Assembly (NCBI RefSeq): GCF_000498755.1
Contig: NZ_AXUS01000008.1
Span: 1 to 64,000, forward strand
Source of the DNA: Clostridioides mangenotii TR
GTDB taxonomy: Bacteria; Bacillota; Clostridia; Peptostreptococcales; Peptostreptococcaceae
Length of the DNA stretch: 64,000 nt
Reading direction: 5' to 3'
Part shown: positions 10,131 to 20,462 of the stretch, piece by piece
Numbering within the stretch: the stretch's first letter is position 1
Layout of the letters: each line of letters opens with the position of its first letter
The notes under the pieces: generated by a model
Databases searched by the model: none
Seen by the model: only the letters and a program-made list of their open reading frames with translations
What the model was told of the DNA's origin: nothing
Translations under genes and position numbers: made by a program

Positions 10131-10688
10131 TTATATCCTCCTAGTTTCAATATCTTGTATTGTATTTTTTAGTTTTTTCTTTCCCCTTGACAACCTATTG
10201 TAAAGAACGCTTTTTGAAATTCTAAGCTCTTCACTGATCTCATCGAAGTCTTTCTCTTCTAAATAAACCATTAGAAAAATCTTTTTATCTTCAGGTTTAA
10301 GAGGTGCTAGTAATTTTTCCAGATTATTTTGAACATCTTTCTCTAAAACTTTTTCAAGTAAGTTTTCAGGTGAAATAAGTTCAGTATTTTCAATGTTTTC
10401 ATCCTTTAAGTTTTTTAAGTATTTTCTCTGGTAGTCTATTGATTTGTATTTTGATATAGCAGCTACCCAGTTTTTAAATGAATTTTTATCTTCATCAAAT
10501 GAATCTATATTATCCCAAATTGCGAGCAAGATATCGTTTATACATTCCTCTTGGTGCCCGATAAGATTGTAGAGCGATTTCTTTACTGTGGATTTTATTA
10601 TCCAACCGTAGTTGTCGATTACAAAATATAAGGCTTCTTCATTTTTATCTCTTAGTTCAGAAATAAAATTGTTTTCATGAATTTTCAT
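10131..10688 (-). CDS. ECF-type RNA polymerase sigma factor
   Basis: A 185-residue sigma-70 family protein. Region 2 is in the N-terminal 90 residues (IKSTVKKSLYNLIGHQEECINDILLAIWDNIDSF), and region 4 is the C-terminal helix-turn-helix (LKPEDKKIFLMVYLEEKDFDEISEELRISKSVLYNRLSRGKKKLK). The ATG at 10688 is preceded by GGAGGAAAAA; a TTG start further upstream would overlap this ribosome site. It is co-transcribed with and upstream of its probable anti-sigma factor. It should direct polymerase to an envelope-stress regulon, usually including its own operon; the targets cannot be named. Confidence 0.92.
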   Translation of the reverse strand: MKIHENNFISELRDKNEEALYFVIDNYGWIIKSTVKKSLYNLIGHQEECINDILLAIWDNIDSFDEDKNSFKNWVAAISKYKSIDYQRKYLKNLKDENIENTELISPENLLEKVLEKDVQNNLEKLLAPLKPEDKKIFLMVYLEEKDFDEISEELRISKSVLYNRLSRGKKKLKNTIQDIETRRI

Positions 10689-10933
10689 TTTTTCCTCCAG
10701 TTCCAATAAGCTTATTTATGTATTTGTCTATTAATACGAATTCAATTGCAAGAATCTATCAATTTTAGAGAAATAAATTATAATTGTTTTGAAATTATCT
10801 AAAATATTTTCATTTATATTCATTTATAATATTAATATATAAATGCCGGTTTACATATAGTTTTATAACGATGTAGAAAATAAATTTCTAGAAGATCATT
10901 TAGAAGACTATTAATATGAGAAGAGGAGTTAAA

Positions 10934-11872
10934 TTGATTAGACTATTAAAAAGGATTCTGACTGCATTTATGCTGTCTTTTTTGACTATCGCAATCGGTA
11001 TCAATGTATATGCTGAACAAAGTAAATATGAATATGTGGTTTTGGGAGATTCAATTTCAACTGGAGTAGGTCTTAAAGATAAAGAAAAACAGATATTTTC
11101 AAACAAACTTGCGAAAAGTATAGATAAAAGGTCTATTAATTTAGCTGTAAATGGCATAGATAGCAGTGACTTAGTTGATATTTTTAGATCTAACGAGAAG
11201 GATATAAACAAATATATAAGGAGTTCGGAAGTTATAACTCTATCAATTGGAGGAAATAATCTATTACAACCTTTAATGTATTCGATTAAAGAAGCTCTTG
11301 GTTTGTCTGATAATGCCTCATCCTATGAGATTGAAAGAGCTGTTAGATTAAACCCAGAACCTCTTGTAGATTTACTTACACCTGAAGGTTTGAGATCGCC
11401 AGAAGTAACTGGGAAATTGAAGGATGGGCTTAGAGAGTTTGACAGAGACTTCCCTATAATTATAAAGCACATAAAAGATCAAAACCCAGAAGTAAAGTTA
11501 GTAGTACAAACTTTATACAATCCGTTTACTGAAACTGCTATTTTAAAGCCAATGTCAAGTGTTGCAGACATATACATAAGTCAAATTAATCGTTCAATTA
11601 AACGAAATTCATATGAAAATAATTATTTGGTTGCAGATATTTATAACGTATTTAAATCTAATAGCAGGGATGTAATGACTAATATGGCTTACTTTGATAT
11701 TCATCCAAACGAAAAAGGACAAAATGAGATATATAAAACTATATTAAGTGTAGTAGATGATAATATTCCCCAGGAAATACCGACAATTTCATCGCACAAA
11801 GAAAATGGTTTTGGAGAGATCTCAAAATATTGGAAAATTATATGTAGAGAGATAGTGGAGTTTTTCAGTTAA
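10934..11872 (+). CDS. Secreted SGNH/GDSL-family hydrolase
   Basis: A 312-residue exported esterase or lipase-like protein. A signal peptide (LLKRILTAFMLSFLTIAIGINVYA) precedes the SGNH blocks: block I VVLGDSISTGVGL with the catalytic Ser, block III SIGGNNLL with the Asn, and block V YFDIHPNEKGQ with the Asp and His. The TTG at 10934 is taken as start because AGAGGAG lies five bases upstream; the in-frame ATG at 10916 lacks a ribosome site. SGNH enzymes deacylate lipids, polysaccharides or peptides; the substrate here is not evident. It is divergent from the sigma/anti-sigma operon and could belong to its regulon. Confidence 0.9.
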   Translation: MIRLLKRILTAFMLSFLTIAIGINVYAEQSKYEYVVLGDSISTGVGLKDKEKQIFSNKLAKSIDKRSINLAVNGIDSSDLVDIFRSNEKDINKYIRSSEVITLSIGGNNLLQPLMYSIKEALGLSDNASSYEIERAVRLNPEPLVDLLTPEGLRSPEVTGKLKDGLREFDRDFPIIIKHIKDQNPEVKLVVQTLYNPFTETAILKPMSSVADIYISQINRSIKRNSYENNYLVADIYNVFKSNSRDVMTNMAYFDIHPNEKGQNEIYKTILSVVDDNIPQEIPTISSHKENGFGEISKYWKIICREIVEFFS

Positions 11873-11993
11873 ATTAATATGGACTATTATCATTTTAAGA
11901 TTTACAATTAACTAAAGATTAACTATTTACATAAGTTTTGATTATTTACTAAATATATTGAATAGAATTATAGATGAATGACGGAGGATTACA

Positions 11994-12451
11994 ATGAATA
12001 TTGAAATAAGAAAGATGGACAATGTGATACCATACCTTACGATTTACTTTACTTAGCGGATCCATCCATTGATATGGTAGAAAGATATTTAAAAGAAGGA
12101 GAGTGTCATATAGCTATTGCAGATAAAGAGACTGTAGGAGTTTATTTGCTTGCTAGAAAGTCATTTGATACTTTAGAGATTGTAAATATAGCAGTAAAAG
12201 AGTCACACCAAAGTGCAGGAATAGGTAAACTTTTAGTTGAGGATGTAGTGCGTCTATCTAAGTATAAAGGAGATAAATACTTGGAAGTGGGAACTGGAAA
12301 TTCGAGTATTTCTCAGCTAGCTTTTTATCAGAAGTGTGGGTTTAGGATTGTTGGAGTTGATGTTGATTTTTTTAAGAAAAACTACACTGAGAAGATAGTT
12401 GAAAATGGAATCGAATGCTTGGATATGATCAGGCTTAGAATGATATTGTAG
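11994..12451 (+). pseudogene. GNAT-family N-acetyltransferase with one-base frameshift
   Basis: A frame starting at the ATG at 11994 (MNIEIRKMDNVIPY) stops at about 12056. The second frame carries DLLYLADPSIDMVERYL from 12041 on and runs to 12451. One missing base around 12035-12040 would join them into a normal small acetyltransferase of about 150 residues. The acetyl-CoA-binding motif is present (VNIAVKESHQSAGIGKLLVEDVVRL), as is the C-terminal FYQKCGFRIVGVD strand. GNAT enzymes acetylate small molecules or protein amines using acetyl-CoA; the substrate is unknown. SD CGGAGG precedes the ATG. The homology on both sides of the break suggests an error or a very recent mutation. Confidence 0.82.
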
Positions 12452-12597
12452 ACTGGACTTATGAGTAAATTTAACTGATAATAATATTATAGTTAACACT
12501 TCTTTTCAGGCAGTTTAGTACTTGTGTATCTCGGTTTTGAATTAATACGTACATAGCTTGCGATAAGTATATCCATACATAGGTTTTAAAAAGAATA

Positions 12598-12646
12598 AAT
12601 AGAAAAAGTATGCGGTATTTATAGTAAATCGCATACTTTTTCTATT
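12598..12646. terminator. Bidirectional terminator, perfect 17-bp stem
   Basis: Arms 12598-12614 and 12630-12646 are perfect complements beginning with an A-rich run and ending with a T-rich run. This suits termination of both the GNAT gene and the converging DUF975 gene. Confidence 0.9.
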
Positions 12647-12652
12647 GTTATT

Positions 12653-13075
12653 TTATTTAATTGTAGAATTATTTAGTTCTAGATAAAAATTGATGTAAGT
12701 CATTTCTATATAAGCAGATAACCAAAGCGCGTATGGAATTACGCCGAGGATAATTACAATCGAAATTATAAGTGAAACAACCCCTAAAAAAGTTGATTTA
12801 GATAAATGTTTAAAGCCAAATAATATCTCTGATATCTTAGGGTTTTTACCCAAAGAAAGATCCAACATAAACTTAATCTTGCCGACATATATAGGTGCAG
12901 TTAAAAAGATGCTCAGAAGTATATAGGCAATGAGTGAACTTGTATTAGATGATCCTTCAAATCTTTCCGTTACGGCAAGTGCTAAAGTTGATAAAAAAAC
13001 TACGAATATTGCCGATGGCAAGTGTCCATTTAACTGATTTCTCGATCTTTCTTTTAAAGTAGCAAATGAAACCAT
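12653..13075 (-). CDS. DUF975-family integral membrane protein
   Basis: A 140-residue membrane protein. The N-terminus VSFATLKERSRNQLNGHLPSAI matches the opening of DUF975 proteins (an amphipathic helix, then membrane segments). About four hydrophobic segments follow, ending in a YALWLSAYIEMTYINFYLEL region. It is shorter than many family members, which have longer C-termini. The ATG at 13075 is preceded by GGAGGG at good spacing. The function of the family is unknown. It stands alone on the minus strand. Confidence 0.8.
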   Translation of the reverse strand: MVSFATLKERSRNQLNGHLPSAIFVVFLSTLALAVTERFEGSSNTSSLIAYILLSIFLTAPIYVGKIKFMLDLSLGKNPKISEILFGFKHLSKSTFLGVVSLIISIVIILGVIPYALWLSAYIEMTYINFYLELNNSTIK

Positions 13076-13418
13076 AATATCCCTCCTCAATAGTGTGTAA
13101 ATGTGTATCTTAACACAATTTTATACTATTCTTGAAATTGGTAAAAGGTGAGGTATAACTATAAAATAACAAATAAAAAAGTATTATTTTACGCTTTCTC
13201 AAAGCTTATAGTTTAATTTTATATAAACCATGCTCATTGAAATCGCACAAAATAATACTTAAAAGTTCAATCAAAAGTTAAGTAAAACACTTAAATTAAA
13301 ACTTAAATTATAAGTTAAAAAAGTTCAATTAAATTTAAATAAAAGTTAAATAAAAAGTTCAATTAAAATATATTGGTATAACTAACTACTTCATAAATCG
13401 ATTGTATTATAAGTTGAT
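13076..13418. other. AT-rich intergenic region with short repeats
   Basis: No gene is seen in these 343 bases. A 12-bp inverted repeat (AAGTATTATTTT at 13179-13190, AAAATAATACTT at 13249-13260) encloses 58 bases. From 13261 to 13370 the motif AAAAGTTCAATYAAA appears three times, interleaved with variants of AAGTTAARTAAA and CTTAAATT. The unit lengths are irregular, so this is not a CRISPR array. It could be a regulatory or bent-DNA region upstream of the DUF975 gene. Confidence 0.5.
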
Positions 13419-13742
13419 TTACATTCTACTTTCAAAACTTCCACAATAAGTCTCAGAATATATAACTGGCTTATCAGTATTAGGCTCAACTTGGATATTT
13501 TGAAGATTACAAACATCTCCATTTCCATTGTGCTCACAAGAGCTGACGTTGCAAACTAGATCAGTCTTACCGTTGTTAGTATTGTTAGTCAATCTGCTGT
13601 AGTGTTCTTTTTCTAAAAATGAGCTACAGTTAGTACTCTCGCTTTTTTGCGCAGATTTACCCGAAATATTTATTTTTTCAGCATAACAGACATTGTTATC
13701 ATAGTAAGAACAGTTCGTTACATTACAATTAATTTTTGACAT
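13419..13742 (-). CDS. DUF1540 domain protein (two cysteine modules)
   Basis: A 107-residue soluble protein with two copies of the small DUF1540 module. The first is INCNVTNCSYYDNNVCYAEKI...NCSSF and the second LVCNVSSCEHNGNGDVCNLQNI...YCGSF, each with four cysteines spaced as for a metal site. The modules are joined by a Ser/Thr/Asn-rich linker. The family occurs widely in clostridia and its function is not established. A strong SD TAGGAGG precedes the ATG at 13742. No partner gene is apparent. Confidence 0.9.
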   Translation of the reverse strand: MSKINCNVTNCSYYDNNVCYAEKINISGKSAQKSESTNCSSFLEKEHYSRLTNNTNNGKTDLVCNVSSCEHNGNGDVCNLQNIQVEPNTDKPVIYSETYCGSFESRM

Positions 13743-13888
13743 ATAATTACCTCCTAATCATTCTTAATAGAAGTATGTCCAAATAGATTTATAAGTATAA
13801 CAAGATCAACATTTTTTTGCTTATTATTTACATAAATTGTATAAAAGCCTCCCATTTGGAAAGAATATTAAAAAAGGAGGCGAATATA

Positions 13889-14509
13889 TTGTTTGAGCAA
13901 AGAAGAAGTTTTAATTATCGCAAAGTATCTGCTTATGCAGCAACAGCAATTATAGTTTTTGGAAGTGGATTTTATATAGGATCAAGAACTGCTTCGAGGG
14001 ATATGCCTATCAAAAATACAGCAAATATTGAACAAGCTAAAGTTCAAAAGCCTTATGATTTAAATCAAGACTGTGAAGTTTGGCTTCAAAATGAAGGCGA
14101 GACAGAGACGAATTACAAAAGAACTTATATAATGGCTGGAGTAGTTCCAAATGAAGTTTTGGGCAAAACAGAAAATGAAATAAAGAGTTACTTTAAAAAT
14201 GAATATCCTGGAAAAATGGTAAAGAGTCTATCAAAAGAGGAGATTGTATTAGAGGATGCTGAGCACAAATCTGATGATAAAGTCGATACAATGAGCGATA
14301 ATTCTAAACGTGGAAAATACGCCATAGAGACAGAAAAAGGACTTATAGCTCTTTATAAGTATGACAAAAATGGAAAGAAGAGCTTAGTTGAAAAAACTAA
14401 AATTACTCTGGATTCACTGCCTAAAACAGTGCAGGAAGAAATTGAAAAAGGCGTAATAATGGACACTGAAGATGAAGCATATGCTAGGTTAGAGGATTTT
14501 GCAAGCTAG
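13889..14509 (+). CDS. BofC-like protein with C-terminal BofC domain
   Basis: A protein of about 206 residues. An N-terminal membrane anchor (VSAYAATAIIVFGSGFYIGSR) is followed by an extracytoplasmic domain. The last 60 residues (KYAIETEKGLIALYKY ... LDSLPKTVQEEIEKGVIMDTEDEAYARLEDFAS) match the BofC C-terminal domain. In Bacillus BofC is a forespore-secreted regulator of SpoIVB, and bofC also lies upstream of ruvAB there, so the position supports the name. The TTG at 13889 follows AAAAAGGAGG at ideal spacing; the longer frame from 13817 has none. The sporulation role is inferred. Confidence 0.78.
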   Translation: MFEQRRSFNYRKVSAYAATAIIVFGSGFYIGSRTASRDMPIKNTANIEQAKVQKPYDLNQDCEVWLQNEGETETNYKRTYIMAGVVPNEVLGKTENEIKSYFKNEYPGKMVKSLSKEEIVLEDAEHKSDDKVDTMSDNSKRGKYAIETEKGLIALYKYDKNGKKSLVEKTKITLDSLPKTVQEEIEKGVIMDTEDEAYARLEDFAS

Positions 14510-14912
14510 AGGAGATCTTTAATTTAGAGTTAGAGTAAAATCTACAAGTTAGAATTTTGTAAGTATATTGAAGGCATAGGGTAAATGGGTTAATTATAGT
14601 ATAAATAGTATATAAATGTAAGGAACTATCTTTGTATAAATATAGGTGCAGTAGATAGTTCTTTTTTATTTTCAATTTTTTATTTACATAAAAGGCGTTA
14701 AGGATTATTTTAACTTATATTTATGGTATAATTATTTAGAACATAAGTTTTGTAATAGAGAATTTAAAGTTTTTAAGAGAAGATTTAAATTCTTATGATA
14801 GAAGAATTTAATATTGATAGTATTAAAAGTGATTGTATTTGTTGCTAATAAAAAATAGCATAAAATATATTGCTGAGAAATATGTTTTATAAATTGGGGA
14901 AGGACGTATTTT
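14510..14912 (+). other. Intergenic region upstream of ruvC
   Basis: These 403 bases hold no convincing gene on either strand. They contain the terminator at 14621-14667 and, downstream, a TATAAT-like sequence (about 14727) that may belong to the ruvCAB promoter. The rest is AT-rich with no recognised RNA element. Confidence 0.5.
14621..14667 (+). terminator. Intrinsic terminator after bofC-like gene
   Basis: GAACTATCT (14623-14631) pairs with AGATAGTTC (14653-14661), followed by TTTTTT. It separates the bofC-like gene from the ruvCAB operon. Confidence 0.88.
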
Positions 14913-15422
14913 ATGATAATCTTGGGAATAGATCCAGGGATAGCAATAGTTGGATATGGAGTACTGGAATACAAAAATAATAAATTTACTCCGATAGATT
15001 ACGGAGCAGTCACTACGCCTGCACATATGGATGTGTCTAAGAGACTAGAGCTAGTGTACAAAGGAATAGATACAATAATAAAAAATTATGATATAGATGA
15101 AGTTGGAATAGAGGAACTGTTTTTCAACAAAAACGTTAAGACTGCAATTACAGTTGCACAAGCCAGAGGGGTTACTATGCTTGCATGTTCTCACAATAGC
15201 AAGCCGGTTTACGAGTACACTCCACTTCAGGTTAAGCAAGGGGTAGTAGGGTATGGTAGAGCACAAAAAGCTCAAGTTCAACAGATGGTTACAGCGTTCT
15301 TAAATTTAAAAGCAGTACCAAAGCCGGATGATGTTGCCGATGCACTAGCAGTTGCAATTTGCCACGCACATTCAAATAAGCTTGAAAAAACTCTGAAAAA
15401 TATAGGAGGGAAATATGTTTAA
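14913..15422 (+). CDS. ruvC: Crossover junction endodeoxyribonuclease RuvC
   Basis: A 169-residue Holliday-junction resolvase that cuts four-way junctions with RuvAB. The acidic catalytic residues are visible in [13 protein letters not shown] (Asp near the start), [11 protein letters not shown] (Glu) and [17 protein letters not shown] (Asp, with the conserved His). The length is normal. SD GGGGAAGGA precedes the ATG. The 3' end overlaps the start of ruvA by eight bases, so ruvC, ruvA and ruvB form one operon for recombination and fork rescue. Confidence 0.97.
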   Translation: MIILGIDPGIAIVGYGVLEYKNNKFTPIDYGAVTTPAHMDVSKRLELVYKGIDTIIKNYDIDEVGIEELFFNKNVKTAITVAQARGVTMLACSHNSKPVYEYTPLQVKQGVVGYGRAQKAQVQQMVTAFLNLKAVPKPDDVADALAVAICHAHSNKLEKTLKNIGGKYV

Positions 15423-16008
15423 TTATATAAAGGGAATTATAGAAGAGATAAACATGACTTACATAGTTATTGAAAACAATAATATAGGATATGAGATCAA
15501 TGCTTCTTCTAACACTATTGCAGATGTTAGAGTTGGAAAAGAGGCAAAAATATATACAAAATTAATAGTAAGGGAAGATGATTTAACTATCTGCGGATTT
15601 TCTACTAAAGAAGAGCTTAAGATGTTTGAGCTTTTGACTTCAGTATCTAAGATAGGCCCAAAAGTTGGACTAGCTATACTGTCGTTTTCGACTCCAGCAA
15701 AACTAGGTGCATTTATACTTAGCGATGATATAGCAAATCTTTCAAAAGCACCTGGAGTAGGTAAAAAAACAGCAGAGAGAATTATACTAGAACTTAAAGA
15801 TAAGATAGATAAAGATAGCGTGGCATTTGAACCTACACTTTTCTCTGAAAAGCCTATACTTATTTCACAGGATGAAGCCGTTGAAGCACTTATAGCGCTA
15901 GGTTACAGTCCGATGGAATCAAAAGAAGCTGTTCAAAACTGTAAAAAGGACGGATTAAATACCGAGGATATAATCAAAAAATCCCTTGCCTATTTAATGA
16001 CGAAATAG
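15415..16008 (+). CDS. ruvA: Holliday junction helicase subunit RuvA
   Basis: A 197-residue DNA-binding subunit that recruits RuvB to Holliday junctions. It opens with the OB-fold start [28 protein letters not shown], followed by the helix-hairpin-helix segments ([32 protein letters not shown]) and a C-terminal RuvB-contact domain ([21 protein letters not shown]). The AGGAGG within the 3' end of ruvC serves as its ribosome site. Confidence 0.97.
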   Translation: MFNYIKGIIEEINMTYIVIENNNIGYEINASSNTIADVRVGKEAKIYTKLIVREDDLTICGFSTKEELKMFELLTSVSKIGPKVGLAILSFSTPAKLGAFILSDDIANLSKAPGVGKKTAERIILELKDKIDKDSVAFEPTLFSEKPILISQDEAVEALIALGYSPMESKEAVQNCKKDGLNTEDIIKKSLAYLMTK

Positions 16009-16038
16009 CCAACTATATTTTAGAGGGGAGGAAGATTT

Positions 16039-17097
16039 ATGAATGAATTTGATGACGAAGATAGAATAATTACATCTACTATGCAGACTGATGACGAAGA
16101 TAGAATAATTACATCTTCTATGCAGACCGATGATGTAGATATAGAAAACAGTTTAAGACCTAAGACTCTAGAAGAATATTTAGGGCAAGAAAAATCAAAG
16201 GAGCAGCTTAGTATATTTATTCAAGCCGCAAAGTCTAGAAGCGAACAGTTAGATCACGTACTGCTTTATGGACCACCTGGACTTGGGAAAACTACTCTTG
16301 CCAGTATAATAGCAAATGAAATGGGCGTTAACCTTAGAATAACTTCGGGCCCTGCTATTGAGAGAGCTGGAGATTTGGCGGCGATACTTACAAACTTAAA
16401 TGAAAATGATGTACTTTTTATAGATGAAATTCACAGAATCAATAGGACTGTGGAAGAAGTGTTGTACCCTGCAATGGAGGACTTTTGCTTGGATATAATT
16501 ATAGGTAAAGGCCCATCTGCGAGAAGTATAAGACTCGATTTGCCTAAATTCACTCTTATAGGGGCTACTACTAGAGCAGGAATGCTTACAAATCCTTTAA
16601 GAGATAGATTTGGAGTAATTTGCAAGCTAGATTACTATACTGTCGATGAGCTTGCACAGATAGTTTTGAGATCTTCTTCAATACTCGATGCAGAGATACA
16701 CGAAACTGGAGCTTTGGAGCTTGCTAAGCGTTCAAGGGGAACTCCTAGGATCGCCAATAGATTGCTTAAAAGAGTTAGAGATTACGCTCAGGTTAAATCG
16801 GATGGGATAATAAGCAATGAAATAGCCAAAGATGCGTTGGAGCTTCTAGGAATAGACGATCTCGGTCTAGACAATGTAGACGAAAAGCTACTGCACACAA
16901 TAATAGAAAAATTTGGTGGAGGACCAGTAGGACTTGATACACTTGCAGCTTCAATAGGTGAAGATAGAAATACTATAGAAGATGTTTTTGAACCATACCT
17001 ATTACAGCTTGGATTTATTAACAGAGGTCCAAGAGGAAGGTCTGCAATGCCTTTAGCATATAAACACTTAAATATAGAAAAGCCCCGTGATAAATAG
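16039..17097 (+). CDS. ruvB: Holliday junction branch-migration ATPase RuvB
   Basis: A 352-residue AAA+ motor that pumps DNA through the RuvA-bound junction. Walker A is GPPGLGKTT, Walker B is VLFIDEIHR, sensor-1 is LIGATTRAG and the arginine finger region is [10 protein letters not shown]-terminal winged helix ([16 protein letters not shown]) completes the protein. Its N-terminus is unusual: the usual short opening [14 protein letters not shown] is present twice in tandem, through a 39-bp duplication at 16051-16128. SD GGGGAGGAAG fits the ATG at 16039. The core enzyme is intact. Confidence 0.97.
   Translation: MNEFDDEDRIITSTMQTDDEDRIITSSMQTDDVDIENSLRPKTLEEYLGQEKSKEQLSIFIQAAKSRSEQLDHVLLYGPPGLGKTTLASIIANEMGVNLRITSGPAIERAGDLAAILTNLNENDVLFIDEIHRINRTVEEVLYPAMEDFCLDIIIGKGPSARSIRLDLPKFTLIGATTRAGMLTNPLRDRFGVICKLDYYTVDELAQIVLRSSSILDAEIHETGALELAKRSRGTPRIANRLLKRVRDYAQVKSDGIISNEIAKDALELLGIDDLGLDNVDEKLLHTIIEKFGGGPVGLDTLAASIGEDRNTIEDVFEPYLLQLGFINRGPRGRSAMPLAYKHLNIEKPRDK
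16051..16128 (+). repeat. 39-bp tandem duplication in ruvB 5' end
   Basis: Units 16051-16089 and 16090-16128 differ at only two positions and each encodes [13 protein letters not shown]. The duplication keeps frame and lengthens the disordered N-terminus of RuvB by 13 residues. Confidence 0.92.
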
Positions 17098-17193
17098 GCA
17101 GCACGGGACTTTTTAAGTTGTATAGCAGTAGTCGACATGTAGTTTTTTTGTTATAATAATAAGGTGAAATTTTTTTGGAGAGGAAGACTAGTT

Positions 17194-18219
17194 TTGAAGA
17201 CAAGTGATTTTAAATTTGATTTGCCAGAAGAGCTTATTGCTCAAGTTCCAATAGAGGATAGATCTAGTTCTAGACTTATGGTTCTTGACAAAGAAACTGG
17301 CAAAATAGAGCATAAGATATTTAAGGATATAATAGATTATTTAAATCCAGGTGATTGTTTAGTATTAAATAATACAAAGGTAATTCCAGCTAGACTTATT
17401 GGAGAAAAAGTAGGTACTGGTGGGAAGATAGAGTTCTTGTTATTAAAAAGAACAGAAGATGATACTTGGGAAACATTGGTTAAACCAGGTAAGAGAGCTA
17501 AAATAGGTACAAAATTCTCTTTTGGAGGAGGAAAACTAATCAGTGAAGTCGTTGGAATGGGAGAAGACGGATCTAGAATAGTTAAATTCAGTTACGACGG
17601 TATATTTGAAGAGATACTTGATGAGCTGGGAAGCATGCCATTGCCTCCATATATCACAGAAAAGTTGGAAGAAAAAGATAGATATCAAACAGTGTACTCT
17701 AAACACAGCGGTTCTGCCGCAGCACCTACTGCAGGACTTCATTTTACTAAAGAGCTATTAGATAAGATAGAGAAAAAAGGCGTTGATATAGCATTTATTA
17801 CGCTTCATGTAGGGCTTGGTACATTTAGACCAGTTAAAGTAGATGATGTTTTAGAGCATCATATGCATTCAGAGTACTATATGGTGGACAAAGAAGCTGC
17901 CGATAAAATAAACAAGGCTAAAAAAGACGGAAAAAATGTAGTATGTGTTGGAACTACAAGTTGTAGAACTGTTGAATCAGCTAGTAAAGAAAAAGGCATA
18001 ATAAAAGAAACAAGCGGATGGACTGAGATATTTATATATCCAGGATATGAGTTTAGAATTGTGGATAAACTTATAACTAATTTCCACTTACCAGAGTCGA
18101 CACTTATAATGCTTGTAAGTGCACTTAGCAGTAAAGAAAATATTCTTAACGCATACAATACTGCTGTAGATGAAAAATATAGATTCTTCAGTTTTGGTGA
18201 CGCAATGATTATAAAATAG
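17194..18219 (+). CDS. queA: S-adenosylmethionine:tRNA ribosyltransferase-isomerase QueA
   Basis: A 341-residue enzyme that moves the ribosyl part of SAM onto preQ1 in tRNA to form epoxyqueuosine. Family landmarks are [53 protein letters not shown] and [10 protein letters not shown]. The TTG at 17194 is preferred because GGAGAGGAAG lies just upstream and the protein then has the family's usual start and length; the in-frame ATG at 17164 lies before that site. It works with tgt in the same block on queuosine. Confidence 0.96.
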   Translation: MKTSDFKFDLPEELIAQVPIEDRSSSRLMVLDKETGKIEHKIFKDIIDYLNPGDCLVLNNTKVIPARLIGEKVGTGGKIEFLLLKRTEDDTWETLVKPGKRAKIGTKFSFGGGKLISEVVGMGEDGSRIVKFSYDGIFEEILDELGSMPLPPYITEKLEEKDRYQTVYSKHSGSAAAPTAGLHFTKELLDKIEKKGVDIAFITLHVGLGTFRPVKVDDVLEHHMHSEYYMVDKEAADKINKAKKDGKNVVCVGTTSCRTVESASKEKGIIKETSGWTEIFIYPGYEFRIVDKLITNFHLPESTLIMLVSALSSKENILNAYNTAVDEKYRFFSFGDAMIIK

Positions 18220-18292
18220 TTAAGATTATAAAAAGTTTATATCAAACTGAAAAATGTTAAATACAAAACGTCAAATTTGGAGGGGGTTATAT

Positions 18293-18784
18293 ATGAAAGA
18301 AATAACTAAAAATAGCAATAGCAAGGTACTTAAAATCGCATTTATACTAGAAAAAATTCTAGCGTTAGTAGTACTTCTAACTATATGTCTGGGAATTATG
18401 GATATATTCAGATTGATTTGGTTTGAATACATCACTGATTTTCAAAATATTGTTCAATATCAAACATTAAATAATATCCTAGCCCAAGTACTTTTATTGG
18501 TTATAGGCGTAGAGCTTGTTATAATGCTTTCACTTCATATACCAGGTGCATTTATTGAGGCGTTGTTGTACGCAATAGCAAGAAAAATGCTGCTATTGCC
18601 AAAAAACGATGGAATGATGGACGTTTTACTAGGAGTAATAGCTATGGCTGGACTTTTTGCAATAAAGAGATACTTAATTCCAAAGGGAAGTTATATGACT
18701 GAGAAAAATGAAATAAAGGAAAAGTGCGATGACAAGATGCTTGAGGAAATCAATATAAAATATGAAGAAGAATATAAGAAATAA
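18293..18784 (+). CDS. Small integral membrane protein, possibly PsiE-like
   Basis: A 163-residue protein with about four hydrophobic segments (IAFILEKILALVVLLTICLG, ILAQVLLLVIGVELVIML, LLGVIAMAGLFAI) and a charged C-terminal tail rich in Glu and Lys. The spacing of the last three helices resembles phosphate-starvation-inducible PsiE-family proteins, but I cannot confirm this by eye. The ATG at 18293 is set by the SD GGAGGGGG. It lies between queA and tgt; a link to queuosine synthesis is not implied. Confidence 0.65.
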   Translation: MKEITKNSNSKVLKIAFILEKILALVVLLTICLGIMDIFRLIWFEYITDFQNIVQYQTLNNILAQVLLLVIGVELVIMLSLHIPGAFIEALLYAIARKMLLLPKNDGMMDVLLGVIAMAGLFAIKRYLIPKGSYMTEKNEIKEKCDDKMLEEINIKYEEEYKK

Positions 18785-18821
18785 TACAAGAAATAATACA
18801 AGAATATAAAAATTGACATAA

Positions 18822-19991
<1,170 letters not shown>

Positions 19992-20102
19992 GCTTTGCAC
20001 TATGAATTATTATAGATTTAATGTATAATACTCTATAACGCTTTAAAAGGCATAATTTAAATTAACAAGATAAAATTATGAAGAACAAGGAGTGAAAAAA
20101 GT

Positions 20103-20414
20103 ATGCCACAACAATCACTAATACCTGTAATAGCTGTATGGGTAGTTGTATTCGGTTTATTCTATTTCTTATTGATGAGACCTCAAAAGAAAAGAGATAA
20201 ACAACTAAAAGAAATGAGAGAAAACCTTCATGTAGGTGACAAAGTTACTACTATAGGAGGAATCATAGCAACTGTTGCTAAAGTTGACGAAGACAACTTA
20301 ATTCTTGAAATAGGTCCAAGTAGAACTAAAGTACCATTCCAAAAATGGGCTATAGGAACTGTTGAAACTAGAAAAGAAGAAGTAGAAGTTAAAGAAGACA
20401 AAGAAGAAAAGTAA
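20103..20414 (+). CDS. yajC: Preprotein translocase accessory subunit YajC
   Basis: A 103-residue single-pass membrane protein. One hydrophobic helix (LIPVIAVWVVVFGLFYFLLM) is followed by the family motif RPQKKRDKQLKEMRENLHVGDKVTTIGGI and a charged tail. It associates with SecDF and SecYEG. The secDF genes that often follow are not seen here. The TIGR04086 gene follows after a hairpin that overlaps its ribosome site. Confidence 0.95.
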   Translation: MPQQSLIPVIAVWVVVFGLFYFLLMRPQKKRDKQLKEMRENLHVGDKVTTIGGIIATVAKVDEDNLILEIGPSRTKVPFQKWAIGTVETRKEEVEVKEDKEEK

Positions 20415-20420
20415 TTTAAA

Positions 20421-20462
20421 CACCTCCTCTTGAATATATTTATTTCAGGAGGGGGTTTTTTA
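20421..20462 (+). promoter_or_regulatory. Hairpin combining terminator and SD occlusion before TIGR04086 gene
   Basis: CCTCCT (20423-20428) can pair with AGGAGG (20447-20452), extended by TTGAA with TTCA. The right arm is the only plausible SD for the ATG at 20463 and is followed by TTTTTT. The same structure could end yajC transcripts and hide the SD in read-through transcripts. Confidence 0.55.

Noticed and set aside
13261-13370. Possible CRISPR array in repeated AT-rich DNA
   Set aside because: Repeat units and spacings are irregular and short, the units are low complexity, and no cas genes are near.
14484-15281. Several minus-strand frames over the ruvC region
   Set aside because: They lie antisense to ruvC and its promoter, have low-complexity hydrophobic translations, and lack ribosome sites.
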